This document shows, piece after piece, positions 50,210-62,300 of a stretch of DNA of 64,000 bases. How positions within the stretch are numbered: the stretch's first letter is position 1; each line of letters begins with the position of its first letter. The stretch lies in assembly GCF_015832195.1 (NCBI RefSeq), contig NC_052021.1, positions 30,964,786 to 31,028,785 on the forward strand, given 5' to 3'. The DNA comes from Motacilla alba alba. Taxonomy: Eukaryota > Chordata > Aves > Passeriformes > Motacillidae. Below the pieces are notes generated by a model. That model had not been told where the DNA came from. It ran no database searches and saw only the letters and a list, made by a program, of their open reading frames with translations. A program made the translations under genes and the position numbers.

Positions 50210-53200
50210 CTTTCTGCTCCCTCCTCTTCCTCCCTCCTCCAGCTCCACTAACTCCAGGCAATTCCCCTTATCCTCTGACCTAGATAAGAACCAGCCTGTG
50301 GCTCAGTGTGCATTAAAAAACAGACCCTGTGATTAATGTTTCTGGATTTTTCTTGTTCCTTGTCAGTGCCTTTTGAACAATTATCATGTTAATAAATGAT
50401 CAACGTGTCAGTGACTAAAATGGTGTTTGAAGAAATCAGGGCAATGTGCTAATCAGAAATCCACTGCACTGGTGCAGAAAAATGATGACCAATATAGGAC
50501 TTGAACACTTGGCTTTTTCCTCCTCCTGCCTTGATTTAATTGGAAATTTAAGAAAATGCTTTGACCTTCAGATAGCATTGCTCAGGTTATTTACAGCTCT
50601 GCTTGGAGTACCAGATTTCTTTTAATTTATAAGAACCCAAAGCTAATCTAAGATTGGAAATTAGGGTCTGGCCAGCACTCTTCATCAGACTAATGATACT
50701 GTATGGGGAACCCTTGGATGAAAAACAGTATAAAAACTTGTGCTTTATATAAGTATAGAATGTATATAAAGAATGTATATATAGAATGTATATAAACTAG
50801 GAAAAAAACCCTAGACCTGGTATCAGGAGGAGCCTGACTTTCATTTATTTTGGTAGGTTCTTCCTTCAATTTTATTTTTTTTTCTGGTGTGAAGTGAATC
50901 AGCAGGCAAACTTCTTACCTCCATCAACCATTTGTCAGGAATATTGTTTAGGGAAGTTGATTTTTTGACATCATGAAAGTTGATTTTTTTTCTCTTCATG
51001 TCCGGGAGAGAAAAGGCCACCAGCATCTTCAAGTCCTCCTCTGACCAAGCATGCCCAGTTTGGAGCCTGTGAGTGACAGTTGTGCCAAGGGGGACACACA
51101 GAGAGAACTGGGGACTCCTGCTGGGGTCTTGGAAAGTGTTGGGTGTGCTGACACATCACTTAAAATCAGATGGACGGGATCCTGAGGGTTCTTCCAACTT
51201 ACCTTTCTGTCTTCTTCCCTCTGAGCCACCTGGATTTTTTTTTTTTTTTTTTGATTCATCTTCTCTTTCAGCAGCACAGATCCTGCCTTCCTCTATTTTG
51301 TCTGTTTTTATTTTCGTCCCTTGCCATCCCAAGTGATGGGTTCTACCCCTCATTTTTGGCATACCATGGAACTGAAGGCTGGAGGAGGTCCTTGATGTCC
51401 CCTTGGCCGAGCTCCTTGCACATCAGACACCCCAAATTAAAGCACCAGGTCACTCTGCAGCTGCCAAACACATCTGGGCCAGATGTGAACAAACCATCCC
51501 TGAAATCCCTGCAAACCTGAGGGGAAAAATAAAATTCTTTTTGGCATCTGCACACTGACTTTTGGAAAATTCATTACAATGTAGCCCAGCCATTGGTTTT
51601 ATTTCATTTAATGCTTTCTTAAATGGTCTCTAGAGCATTTAGCCTATTCAATGCACTCAACTACTCTTGTAAAGGGAAAATTCCCAGCCTGTATTCCTTC
51701 AGCACAGCAAAACAGCCCCAGGTATGGTCTGTGAGCTGACAAAATGCCCAGGAGAGCAGCTCAGAGCTGCTCTGCTCCCAGAGTAAGCAAGTCTTTATAG
51801 GTGTTCCCAGGAAACATCCAGGCTGGGTAGGTGCAGGCAGCCCAGGTAAGTAATTTCTGATTGACCAGTGTCCTCACTCCATGCCCCCCTCACTCCCTGA
51901 GCACTCCCCCTGACATCTCAGTGTTTATCTGTGGGCTCCACGGGGTGCAGTCTGGATTTCCAAGCTGATCTCATTAGGCAGAAGTGCTTCACATCAGCAA
52001 GAATTTACAAGACAGATAGGAAGGCAGGCAGTGGTGACAAGACTTTCTGAGCAAGTGCAATATTAAACCCAGCAAAGGTTTCACCTGGAGAAAAATGTGC
52101 CACAGCTCCAGGCTAAGGCAGACTTGGGTGTCATTTCAGGTCAAAGTCACATTTTTTTTCAGCAGTCAGATGCAGTATTTAATTTATCTTGAGGAACTTG
52201 GGCTTGTTCTTGGCGATGAGTGTTTTTTTTTTTAGACAATACAGCATTATTCCCATTGCAAGCATAAGGTTGGGTTTTGCACACTGACAATACCACACAC
52301 TTCATGTGCATCCAATGAGTACAAATAAATCTAATTTGAACTCTGAACACTATGCCAAAGTGAAACATTTTTGTTTAAATTAATAATCTTGCATCCAAAA
52401 ATGCAACTTAGAGTGTTATCAAATATGTGTCAGTGTCTCAACACTCAGCTGCATACTTTATACAACATGATGAAAGTTCTTGCTGCACTTTATCCTTGAA
52501 AACCCCAAATTTTTAATGCAAATCTTTTATGCAAAGATTTTATGCAGAGATTTGCTTTATTCTGACCTGTTCAGTAAGAGTGGGAACTAAGAGCTTGTTA
52601 CAGAATCTTTGATAAATAATTGGTGAAAAAAAAATGTTAGCACCATCTACGGTACTGTCTGCAGAGGTGGCAATTAGGAGAAAGAGCCACCAAAAGCAGA
52701 GTTTTTTCATTAAAAGGTAAAGAAATCCAGCTTATAAAGAAATGCAAAAAAACCCCAAACCAAACCAAAAAACCCTCTGCTTTTTTATATTTTATCATTA
52801 GCATATAGCTTTTAGTATTTCTTATATAGTGGCTATTATATGCTTTCAAAAATTAACCAACTGTTATGAGATATAATTCTCACAGCTGAGGTGTTCACCT
52901 AAAGCTGAAATAAATAAAACAAAACCCACACTCATTTGCATGCAGAGATTTGTTCAGCTGAGGATCCCCTAATAAAGCCAACTCATGTGGCTCCTTGCAG
53001 GTACCAGCAAACAAAGCCAATTGCAAGGCCAGGATTTGGAATTTGGCAACACTATCATGCAGAATTTTTTCCTCAGCTGATTAGCGTTGAATAAAACCAT
53101 TCCCTGACTTGGAAGGACACTCTGGTGACATTAATGTCTCTTGCTGCAGCTGGCCAGGCCACTGCTCTCCCCACAATTAGATGGGGTTTTGCTTTCTCCT

Positions 53201-54033
53201 TTGTGCTATCACCTCATTGCAGACGCAGCCTGAGCATGAGCTGGTCCAGGGTGCTCTGAGTCCTTGTTTCTGCTTTACATCTTGGAAAACTAAACACAAA
53301 AAACTTGTCCTGGAAAGCCCTCAAGGCTGGCAGGCAAGCTGAGGATGAAATTTGTGACTTCCCAGCAGTGGTGCTGTCCAGTGATAGATGAGGAATTGCC
53401 CGTCAGCTTTCCTCTGCAGCTAATTTCTTCAAAATCATCCCTGTGCTGCAAGGAGGAGGTGGTTTTTATTACCAACTGAAAAACAAAAGCCTGTGTTGTG
53501 TGGAAAATGTATTGGCATTCCTGCTTTGGTTCTGGTTTACCTGGGAAAAAAAATAAAACCATCCAAATAAAAAATAAAACCAGTCCTGAAGGAGGGGGAA
53601 AAGCTGAGCAGGAACTGCCTTGTGTTAGAAATATCATCACTTTTCTTCCCTTTTTGTGCTTTATTGAAGCACTTAAATCCTAAAGTTCTTCTGGAAGCAC
53701 AAAAAAGTTTCACTGACAAGTATAATAAAGCAATTTTCAATAGAAAACTCCTAATCTGTTTCTGTTTAGAACAACAGAAAAATATAATCTGACCCTTTTT
53801 GGAGGCATTTCCATACCCTTAAGGTATTTTTGGGTAAGTTTTGTATCAGCACTCATTTAAAAATTAAAATTATTCACAGTATTTGCAACACACTGGAACA
53901 GTTACTGGGAAGCTAAAAGTGGGGATGAGATCCCAAGTGTCCTTCTCTTCTGGGCAGGCATCAGTGAAACATCCCAGGGCTCTGTGGGCAGCCCACGGCT
54001 GGAATGGGCCCTGGCCAGGGGCAAAGAGAAGTC
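50210..54033. other. intergenic DNA, no gene seen
   Basis: Unique AT-rich sequence with a small TATAGAATGTATATA tandem repeat near 50754-50794, T runs (51236-51252), and A/C-rich runs (52745-52780). Open frames are short and overlap on both strands. I recognise no transposon, exon or RNA gene. Confidence 0.65.
50754..50794. repeat. tandem repeat of TATAGAATGTATATA units
   Basis: GAATGTATATA recurs three times within about 40 bases, separated by TATA or AA. Simple-repeat origin. Confidence 0.75.
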
Positions 54034-54115
54034 TTGGAATCAGAGAATCATGGAAAGTCCTTGGTTAGGTGGGATTTTAGAGATCCTTTAACTCCAGCCC
54101 CACTGCCATGGGTAT
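54034..54115 (-). mobile_element. CR1 fragment, left part of an interrupted copy
   Basis: GGAATCAGAGAATCATGGAA, then TTAGAGATCCTTTAACTCCA and GCCCCACTGCCATGGG are the CR1 3' end on the minus strand. The CR1 breaks off at the ERVK-type LTR and its next segment resumes near 55933, so both parts are one old copy. Confidence 0.75.
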
Positions 54116-54206
54116 TGTATTTGCAGGGAGGAAAGATGAATCAAACTCCATGGTCTCAGAAGGCTAATTTTTTATTTCATGATACTGTATGATATTAAAG
54201 AATGCT
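54116..54206 (-). mobile_element. ERVK-type LTR, left part (interrupted)
   Basis: This is the reverse complement of the 3' part of the solo LTR at 58990-59379. Shared blocks on the plus strand are AACTCCATGGTCTCAGAAGG with CTAATTTTTTATTTCATGAT and TATTAAAGAATGCT. The left end is placed at TGTATTTGCAGG. The LTR is cut at ATGCT (54202-54206), the target site of the inner LTR. Confidence 0.8.
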
Positions 54207-55582
54207 TGTCATGGTTTGACGCTGGCCCAATGCCAGTGCCCCCATGAAAACCCATCTTCCCCTGGTGTCCGCTGTGAGATGTGATCAGAGACAGAGCAAA
54301 GCAGGCCTCCACTTGTAAACAAGAAAAAAACTTTATTATCACATAACTACAATAAAATTAACACACAGAGCAGAATGGAAACCTTTTAAACATTTCTCCT
54401 CCCCCCACTCAATTTCCACAGAATGACACAAAATCTTAGATCTCTTCCCAGTCCATCACCCTTCAGATAATCAACTCAGTCCATCTCCACCCTTCCGACA
54501 ATCACTTCTCATTTCATCAAGGAGAGAAGGAGCCCTCCTTGTGCCACAGGTTTCCCCTGGAAAAACACACGGCCGAATCCAGCTGTGTTTCCCCGTCACT
54601 CAGCCATCGCCTTTGTGACTTCTCCCTTCCATGTTCAGTGCTCTCACCACTGCACATGGACCAGAGCTGCTTTTAGGGTTTCCCCTTTCAAGGATGCCTT
54701 GCCCAGTTCCAGAAGAGAACGACAGTCTCTCACCTCTTTTTGGGACACCAGTCCCCCCCAATATTTCACCCCCTGGGGCCGAGGGGTCTCACCATCATTT
54801 CATCACCTGTCGTCTCCACTCACATCGCTCCTTTGGCACCGCCTCCCCCTAAAATGCAGTCTCTGTATTACAGGAAAAGGTTCTGTCCATGGCTATACAA
54901 GAAAAGTCCAGCCAAAAGCCACTCCATCATCTCCTCCACTTAGGATTTTCTCAACATCTCTCAGTCCTTCTTCACTTGCACAGCTCTCATCACACTTCCA
55001 TATTTCCTCTCATCCGTCTCTCTCCTCCTTCGACTCCCGGAGAATCAGCATTTACCAGGTTTCCACCGTCCCACAGAAGGGTTAAAATCACAGTCTCTGC
55101 TCGTCTCGAACTCCCACACCGCTCCGCACTCTTCCCTTGCCGCCCCCCTTCTCTTCCTCGGCCAGGCCGGTGCTATCAAGTTTCAAGATAGCACTGGCAC
55201 CTCTCTCTTTCTCTCTCTCTCCTGAGAAAGGGGGGCTGCCCGCTGCCTCTCTGAGTTCTTCCACCCTTCCACCTCTGTGGGGAACTCACTCTTGACCGAA
55301 CCATCGCCTCCCGTCCTCTGCCCAAGGCTCCGGCCCACCTCCCTCGGCTGCATGGCTTTCCCCTCCCCCGCCCAGCCCGAAGCCGGGCAGGGGAGGTCTG
55401 AACTCTCCACCGACCGGAACCAAAAGAGCGATCCCCTGGGAGCTCTCGCTTTTAACCCCTGTGTTCTCAGAGGCGGATCCATATCCTCAATGGTCAAACC
55501 AGGTGTCAATATCCACATCTGGGCACCTATTGGTTTGACCACCACCACCTCCCAAAAACTCATTTCCTCTCAAACCACGACA
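54207..55582 (-). mobile_element. young CpG-rich LTR inserted in an older LTR
   Basis: A 1376-bp element with inverted ends TGTCATGGTTTGA (54207) and TCAAACCACGACA (ending 55582), one mismatch in 13, flanked by a perfect 5-bp duplication ATGCT (54202-54206 and 55583-55587). The host LTR reads continuously across the site if one ATGCT is removed, so this is a true insertion. An AATAAA on the minus strand (plus-strand 54332-54337) gives the orientation. Many CpGs survive (54560-55460) while the surrounding DNA is CpG-poor, implying a recent insertion. A 5-bp duplication fits an ERVL-type element. Length is unusual for a solo LTR; no retroviral protein is encoded, and its open frames (for example 54585-55085) are not credible genes. 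Confidence 0.85.
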
Positions 55583-55932
55583 ATGCTCTACTCAACTATA
55601 CTAAAGAATGCAGAAAGGATACTTACAGAAGGCTAAAAAGACAATAAAGTGATAAAAATAGATTAAAAAAGAAAAAAAGAGAATAATGAAAACTCGTGAC
55701 TCTTTCCAGAGTCCCAACACAGCCTGGCCCTGACTGGCCATTAATGAAAACAACTCACAGCAGAACCCAATGAAACAATCACCTGTGGGTAAACAATCTC
55801 CAAACACATTCCAAAGCAGCAAAACACAGGAGAAGCAAATGAAATTTTTTTTTCCTTTTTCTCCAAGGCTTCTCAAATTCCCAGGAAAAGAAATCCTGGG
55901 TGAAGGGATTTTTCCAGAGAATGTGAATGCCA
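55583..55932 (-). mobile_element. ERVK-type LTR, right part (interrupted)
   Basis: Reverse complement of the 5' two thirds of the 58990-59379 LTR: CTATACTAAAGAATGCAGAA, GGATACTTACAGAAGGCTAA, GACTCTTTCCAGAGTCC, TTCCAAAGCAGCAAAACACA and GGAGAAGCAAATGAAAT all have counterparts. It contains insertion or rearranged sequence near 55640-55680. The end is put at ...GAATGCCA. No clear outer target duplication remains, so it is older than the intact copy. Confidence 0.8.
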
Positions 55933-55985
55933 CCCACCAGAACAGGCTGCTCAGGGCTCCATCCAGCCTGGCCTGATCTCATGAA
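55933..55985 (-). mobile_element. CR1 fragment, right part of an interrupted copy
   Basis: CACCAGAACAGGCTGCTCAG followed by GGCTCCATCCAGCCTGGCCT continues the minus-strand CR1 3' region that stops at 54112, with the ERVK-type LTR lying between the two parts. Confidence 0.7.
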
Positions 55986-58900
55986 ACCGTGTGGAGCTCC
56001 CAGATTTTGGGTGTCTTTCCCTTCTCCACAAAATGCAGCAGATTTTTCAAGCAGAAAATCCAGTGCACAGCCCTTCTGCCTGCCATGGTAGATTTCAACG
56101 TGGTTGTGAAGCCTCAGCAAAGGTAGGAAAACAATAAGTGTGAGATAATGGGAATAGCTTAGCTAAATCCAGGAAATGGAACACCAAAAAGATTTCTTTT
56201 GCATGAGAAATAAATGGCCAACAGAAAAAGGTTCATTTTGACCTTAGGAAACCCCTGCATGAATTGTTAAAATGGCAAAGTCCCTGCCTATATTGATAGC
56301 TCTCTTAATCAGAGGGGTTATTTGGGAAGGAGTGCTTTGGAATGGTAGAGAATTTTGGTTTTACACCCCTGCTTGTCTTTTATCTGTGCTGTGCTTGGCT
56401 GAGGCCCCTCATGGAACATTTTCCAGACCAAAATGTGCCCTCAGCTCATTCTTCTGATCCCTTCCCCACCTCCTCACTTCTCCCCATCATTTCTGCTCCC
56501 CCTGTGTGTTTTTCTTCTCCCAGCACTGCAAACAGGTGGGGGGTGACAGACACCCCTCCTTTACTCTCCATCCTCCTGGTGGCTGCATCATTTCTGCTCC
56601 CACGTGGAGAGCCTTGAATACATTCAGGGAGGCTGCCACTCCTGAGACTGATGAGCTTCCATTACCTGTGCAATCTCTGTTTTCATTACCAAACTCTGGC
56701 CTTTCACAGGACTGATTTTATGTCTTGACAGTGTGCTTTTCATGATTGCACTCTTGCCTTGTGAAAAGCTCAATCAGAACCTTGATTTTCTGCCTTTTTT
56801 ATTTTTTTTTTGTCCAAATCAGCTCAAAACCTTGGTGCTTCACTGGATTTTTGTTAGCCATGAACTCGATCTTGAGATGGTGCTCAGATAGAAACTTGGA
56901 GTTTCTCTTACACTCAGGAATCCACATTTTTAATGAGTAGGATATAAAACCCCTCCATTGAAGCCAAAGGAAGAAAGCACAATGCAGACAGAGTTTTTAA
57001 AAACTGGATTCAAGAGCTCTTTTTTACAGTCAGTTCAGTACTCCCTGTCCTCCCTGATTTCAGCTGCTGGAGGAAGATTGCCTCTAATTAGAAGCTGACT
57101 CCAGACCTGCACACCTGATTTTTAACTTGTTCCCAAAGCAGGTGGTGCAGACCATGGAGTGCCAGCCTGAAACAGCCTGCACTCAGCTGAGTCCACACCA
57201 GCTGGCCAGGAGGGTGATAAATGCAAACACTGACACCCAGGGGGGTGACAAATCCATTAGTGGTGCAGGGAAAATCCAGACTGGAGAGGGGAGATGCTGC
57301 GTTTCAAGAAAATCCTGAGATCTCTGGGATTGGGGTGTATTTCTCATTGGGCTGTGAGATGCTGTGCAGATCTTGGTATCCTCATGGAGTCCTTTCCCAG
57401 CACTCCTCTGACCCTGGGCAGAAAGGCCTGAAGCCGTGAATAAAACACACAGCAAAGTCATTTTAATGAGCAGATTATTATTGGGAAATGTGATTTCAGA
57501 GGGACAGGCATTTGTTCTGAATTCAGGTCTGGTGTAGAAAACACCCTCTGCAAAGGTGTGGAAATGCAGAAAAATGTGAAAATGGAAATTCCCTTTTCAG
57601 GTTAAAATAATTCCAGTTCTAATCTTAAAGAAAGAAATTTAACATGAAGAAAAAAAAAATCCAACACAAAAAAATTCTGAAAAAACCAAACCAAACAAAA
57701 AACTGACAAAGCCCACAGTTAAAACAAAGCAAAGCAACATGTTTTTGCTCTGATTTTTGCCAGGTAACAGTCCCCATCTTTCAGAGCAGGGCAAGGAACA
57801 GTTGCCATTTCTCATTTATGAGGTGACTGAAGTAGGTGTGCTTACAGATTTTTGCATTTACCACTGACAGTCTTACTACAGAAATTCTCTAATCCTCTTC
57901 AAGCACGTAATTATTCTGGGGAGCCAGCTGAGCTGGAAATGGAAAAGGCCATGGGATGGAGGGGCTGCTGTGCTGTGCTGCCATCACATGCCCAGCACGG
58001 TGGGGACACAGCCCCGTGGCCACGTCTCCATCAGCCAGGGAGCAGCACAGCTGCTGCTCAGACAGCAAAAGGATTTCAAGGCTGCCTTATGCAGTGTCAG
58101 CTTATAAATCCTGCGTTTATTCACCCCTGCCTGGAAAGTCTGTGCTGGGAAATGAAGGAGCCCTGGCAAGTGGGTAGTGGGATGTGGCAGTGGTAAATTA
58201 AACTATCAGTAGTCATTTTATTCTTGGTAAACTTCCTGCTCTTCTGCGATCACTGGGAATGATTTGGGAGATGGGTTTTTAAAACTTTTTCTCTCAGAAG
58301 CTGTAATACAATAAAAATAAAAACTCACTAAACCACTGGTGAAAATATTTTTTTAATAATTTTTTTTTTGTTTTCCTAAGCATTTCCTTGTATTACTGCT
58401 CTCCCACAGCTCCTTTTCTTTTTTCTATGTCATGATAAATGCACGTGTAATCTGTAGGCAAAGACCCAACGTTAACTTATGGCAGAAACTGATCATAAAT
58501 TTCTGTCACTGTAAATCCTCCCAGTCCCGCCTGGTGCTCAAGGGACTCCCTTGGAGGTCAGATGAGGTTTCCCTGGCCATAATTCCCTGCCCTGACAGAT
58601 TTTCTCCACCACCCAGAGCCTCTTTCACTCCCAGCTCGCCTGAGTCGCTTCACCCAGGCACACAGCTGGCAAAGGAAGATGCATGGGAGCTGGGGCAGAG
58701 CAGGAATAGGAAGCTTGATTTATGGGAGAAGTCAAAAAAAGCTTCTCTTTAAGCTTAACAGAGTTATTTTTGCAAGGGCAGCCAGCTCCTCACTCTGAGC
58801 AGGATCAAAGCAGGACAAAAGCAAGGGAGCAGCCCTGAACACCAGGGCACAAGGACAGGTAGGGAACTCCATGCCTGGAGCTGAAGGGCTGCAAAGCTTC

Positions 58901-58989
58901 TGCTGTTTGAATCCAGGCTGGCCAGGGGGGAGCAGGAGCTGTGCAGGAAGGAGGGAGCTCCAGACAGATGGTGCTGGAGCCTGTTCTCC
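55986..58989. other. intergenic DNA, no gene seen
   Basis: Unique sequence with short A/C-rich runs (57640-57710) and a T run near 58360. Open frames of up to 114 codons overlap on both strands and show no domain that I recognise. Confidence 0.65.
58984..58989 (+). repeat. target-site duplication, left copy (TTCTCC)
   Basis: Six bases TTCTCC directly precede the solo LTR and recur exactly at 59380-59385. Confidence 0.9.
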
Positions 58990-59379
58990 TGTTACCCTTA
59001 TATTTTCCGAAAAATTTCCTTGCCCAGGATTTCTTCTCCTGGGAAGCTGAGAAGCCTCAGAGAAAAAAGAAAACAGTATTATTTCATTTGCTTCTCCTGT
59101 GTTTTGCTGCTTTGGAATGTGGTTGGAGATTGTTTATCCAACACGTGAATTGTTTTTACTTAATGACCAGTCACAGGCTGTGTCAGGACTCTGGAAGGAG
59201 TCATGAGTTTTTCATTAGTATCCTTTAGCCTTCTGTCTGTATCCTGTCTCTATTCTTAAGTGTAGTTTAGTATAGCATTCTTTAATATAATATAGATCAT
59301 AAAATAATAAATTAGCCTTCAAAGAACATGGAGTCAGATTCATTTCCCTCCTTCGACGGGGGACCCCAAAAATATCACA
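58990..59379 (+). mobile_element. solo LTR, ERVK type, with perfect 6-bp target duplication
   Basis: A 390-bp element beginning TGTTACCCTTATATTTTCCG and ending CCCCAAAAATATCACA, with TG...CA ends and the flanking 6-bp duplication TTCTCC typical of ERVK (class II) integrations. A poly(A) signal AATAAA occurs near 59306 with about 70 bases of U5 after it, so the LTR points along the plus strand. No internal retroviral sequence is present, consistent with recombination between two LTRs. The same family is present in reverse, interrupted, at 54116-55932. Confidence 0.9.
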
Positions 59380-59385
59380 TTCTCC
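59380..59385 (+). repeat. target-site duplication, right copy (TTCTCC)
   Basis: Exact copy of the six bases preceding the LTR at 58990. Confidence 0.9.
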
Positions 59386-62300
59386 TGCACAGGGACTTGG
59401 CAGCTCCCTCCTGACAGAGCCCACACTGCTGGGGGGCACTGGCTGCAGCCTGGAGCCAGATTTGGAGGCTTAGCCAGGATTTTTTTATTTATAAACTGTG
59501 CTTCCAGAGAGCTGAAGTTGAGGAGTGCTGGTGATGAACACGTTGAGCCTTCCAGCTGCAGATTTTTGTTAGACAAGAGGGAAGAGAAAGGGATCAGAGG
59601 GATCATAATCCAGGGAACTCTGCAGTGAGAGCAAAGATGCTGTCATATCCCATTTACTGTTACATGCCTGCTCCTGTTAATGGGTTTTATGGCCTTCACT
59701 GATCAAAGTTACCCTGACAGGGGCTGGAGCAGACAAACCCTCAGCCTGACCTCATCTGTGTGGTGCTGTTACAGCCATGCTTGTGTGGCACAGTGGTGTC
59801 TGCACAGAAGAGCCTTTAATCAGGGAATTTTGGGCAATCCTAGTTAGCTTTCCCGTGTTGCTTCAGTGAGAAAGAAACCTGAGTGTACCCAGAGAAATGG
59901 AGCAGCAATATCCAGAAGATCCCTGCAATAGGCTCCCAGCCAGCGTGTGGAAGTGTTGTGGGCTGTTCCAGAATCCTGAAAGTGAAAAATCTCAGCCAAC
60001 CATATCATATTCCAATGACCCCTGCTGGCTACAGAGAAGCGTGTCCCAGCCTAGTGGAGTCATGTGTTCTTTACTCAGATCCCCTGTTCCATGAACATGA
60101 ATTTAAACTCCAGGTCCTGGCAAATCAAGTGCCTTGCTATTGTCTGTGGATGTGAACATCTGCCAGTATCAGCTTTCCTGATTCACAGGCCTGTCCTAAT
60201 ATTTGAGTCTTTTTTTGGTGAATAAAAGCTCTTCTTCTGGAGGGAAAGGGCTCTTTTGTCAGGTTAATTAAATCCAGCAGTGCTGCTGAGGTTGCAGCTG
60301 TTGGAAATTACAAAAAGAAGCAGACTTGTGTAAGCCTAGGGATCAGTGGAGTGTTTTATGGCTTCTACAATGATTTGTAAGCAAGGAAAGAAAGGAAAAA
60401 AATTCAAAGCAGAGGGCCAAAATGTCTAAATCAAAGAACTTTTTCTGGCTGAATCTTTCAGGCATCTTGGATGTCAACCTGATGGATGCTCCTCTCCCCA
60501 GCAAAGTTGTACTGAATATAATGGAATAACTTACACTGCTGAAGAGGAAGCTGAGAAAACTTAAAGAGAAAACCACCTGAAAACTCACAGTCCCTTTGCT
60601 GAGATGGTGCTTCATATACTTAATAATGTTAACGTTAAGTAGAAAAATCCTTTGCTGTCCTGAGGCCAAAGTTGCTTTAATAAAGGAGAGAGAAGAGGCA
60701 CAAGATGTTGAGCCATGTCTCTCCTGCCAGTCTATCTAATTAACATTGAATATTAACTAAAATGTTAAGTAATCATCTCCAGTAAGTGATATGGAAATGA
60801 GAATGCTTCAGCTAGAGAAAATTCACTGGCATTCTTTAATGAATTCACACCAATGCTCAAGTGGCTCCACGTCTTCAAGCTTCTTTCTCTTTTTCTTTTC
60901 ATGTTGACAAAACCCTATTCTTGAGCATCAGGTCTGGGTTCACCATTTTAATAGCTCTAATCCTAATAAATGTCACCCTATGTTAGCATGCAGTTTTTTG
61001 GTTTTTTTTAACAAATTCTCTTACTTTTATTGAGCTTATTCCTTTGGCAAATATATGAGTTACTTGGTATTTAAAAGGTCATTTTGAGCAATATTTTGAA
61101 ACTCTATCTTCATTGGTTTCAACCCCAAATCTCAGATTACAGGTGTTCTAAATGTTGAGTTCCATCTAAACATTCCTGTGATAAATAACATTTTTATAGT
61201 TTTGTGAGGCATGGAGACCAAAATGCTTCTTAGATTTTGGGCATATGTGAAAAAGTGTCAATATTTTATTTGCAGTTAGTGGGATTTGTACTTAATTTTC
61301 CTGCTCTCTGAGAAACAATTGAATTTAACTCACAAAGCTTCATTGATTGCACAAACACTCAGAATTAACCCACAATGAGTTATTGTTTAGGGCTGTGGAG
61401 GTGAAGCTGAACCTCCCTCAGAATATCCAGTGCCTGTTTCTATATCTTAACTGCAAAATCCTATTAGATGTTGTCACTTCAACATTATTGGGCCATTTTG
61501 GAGGTAGTGTGGTGTGACTGGCTTTTAGCTTTCTTTGGAGACCGTGGGTTTATTAACCTGAGCTGAATTCCTAATGTCCATGTTCACCCGTGCTTTAATG
61601 CCCATGTCTACAGACAAGGAATTTGCAAGTCTGCTCAGTTTTGATGTGAATTGCAAATTCTCAGAAGTGCTTGGAGGGAGAAAGCTCTTCCAGAGAATAT
61701 TTGTGTTATCTCTTTTCTCCAGGTGTCTGCTTTTTAATGTTTGCAGAAGAAACATGAATACCATTTTGTAGGAAAAGTCCTAATGTCTATATTTGTTATC
61801 AATGGCTTTTATGTCCTCTTATTCCTGGAGCCTTTAGGGAGGATGTTGCAAGGGGAAAGCACTGGAAATCCCACAGAATGACAAAATGATGAAAGTGAGA
61901 TGAGTATGGGGCTGCCTTCGTGGTTTTTATCTCGGAATTTCACAGCAAAAAGCAAAGAGGGAGGCAGCTGCACTTACAACAGGGCAGAGAGAGAGATGTC
62001 AAGCATGAAAAATCCGAGCTCCCTTTGAGCTGAATGTAGGAAAATAATAGAAAAGATAAGTGAAACCTTTAAAAATCACAGTCATAGCAACGTGTTCTTC
62101 AAATAGGAATGATTTAATCGAGGTCCTGCAGAAATTCCTACAAGACTCCCAAGCAGAAACTTTCCACAGCTATTTCCTCCAAGGTGCAGGTGTGGAAATG
62201 TTTTATTGTCCTGCCTTACCAACCCTTTATGCCTTCTGAACCACGGGGTAATGGACTGTTAAGTCTCAGCTCCACATAGAGCAAAAAGAGATATGTAAAT

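Noticed and set aside
49539..50283. Open frames of about 230-240 codons on both strands rich in Lys/Arg/Glu/Gly or Ser/Phe/Leu/Pro
   Set aside because: They are translations of the 10-bp pyrimidine array, which contains no stop in several frames on either strand; no gene signal is present.
54585..55563. Open frames of 100-166 codons inside the inner LTR, possible retroviral protein
   Set aside because: They show no gag, pol or env features and lie wholly within an LTR bounded by inverted ends and a target duplication.
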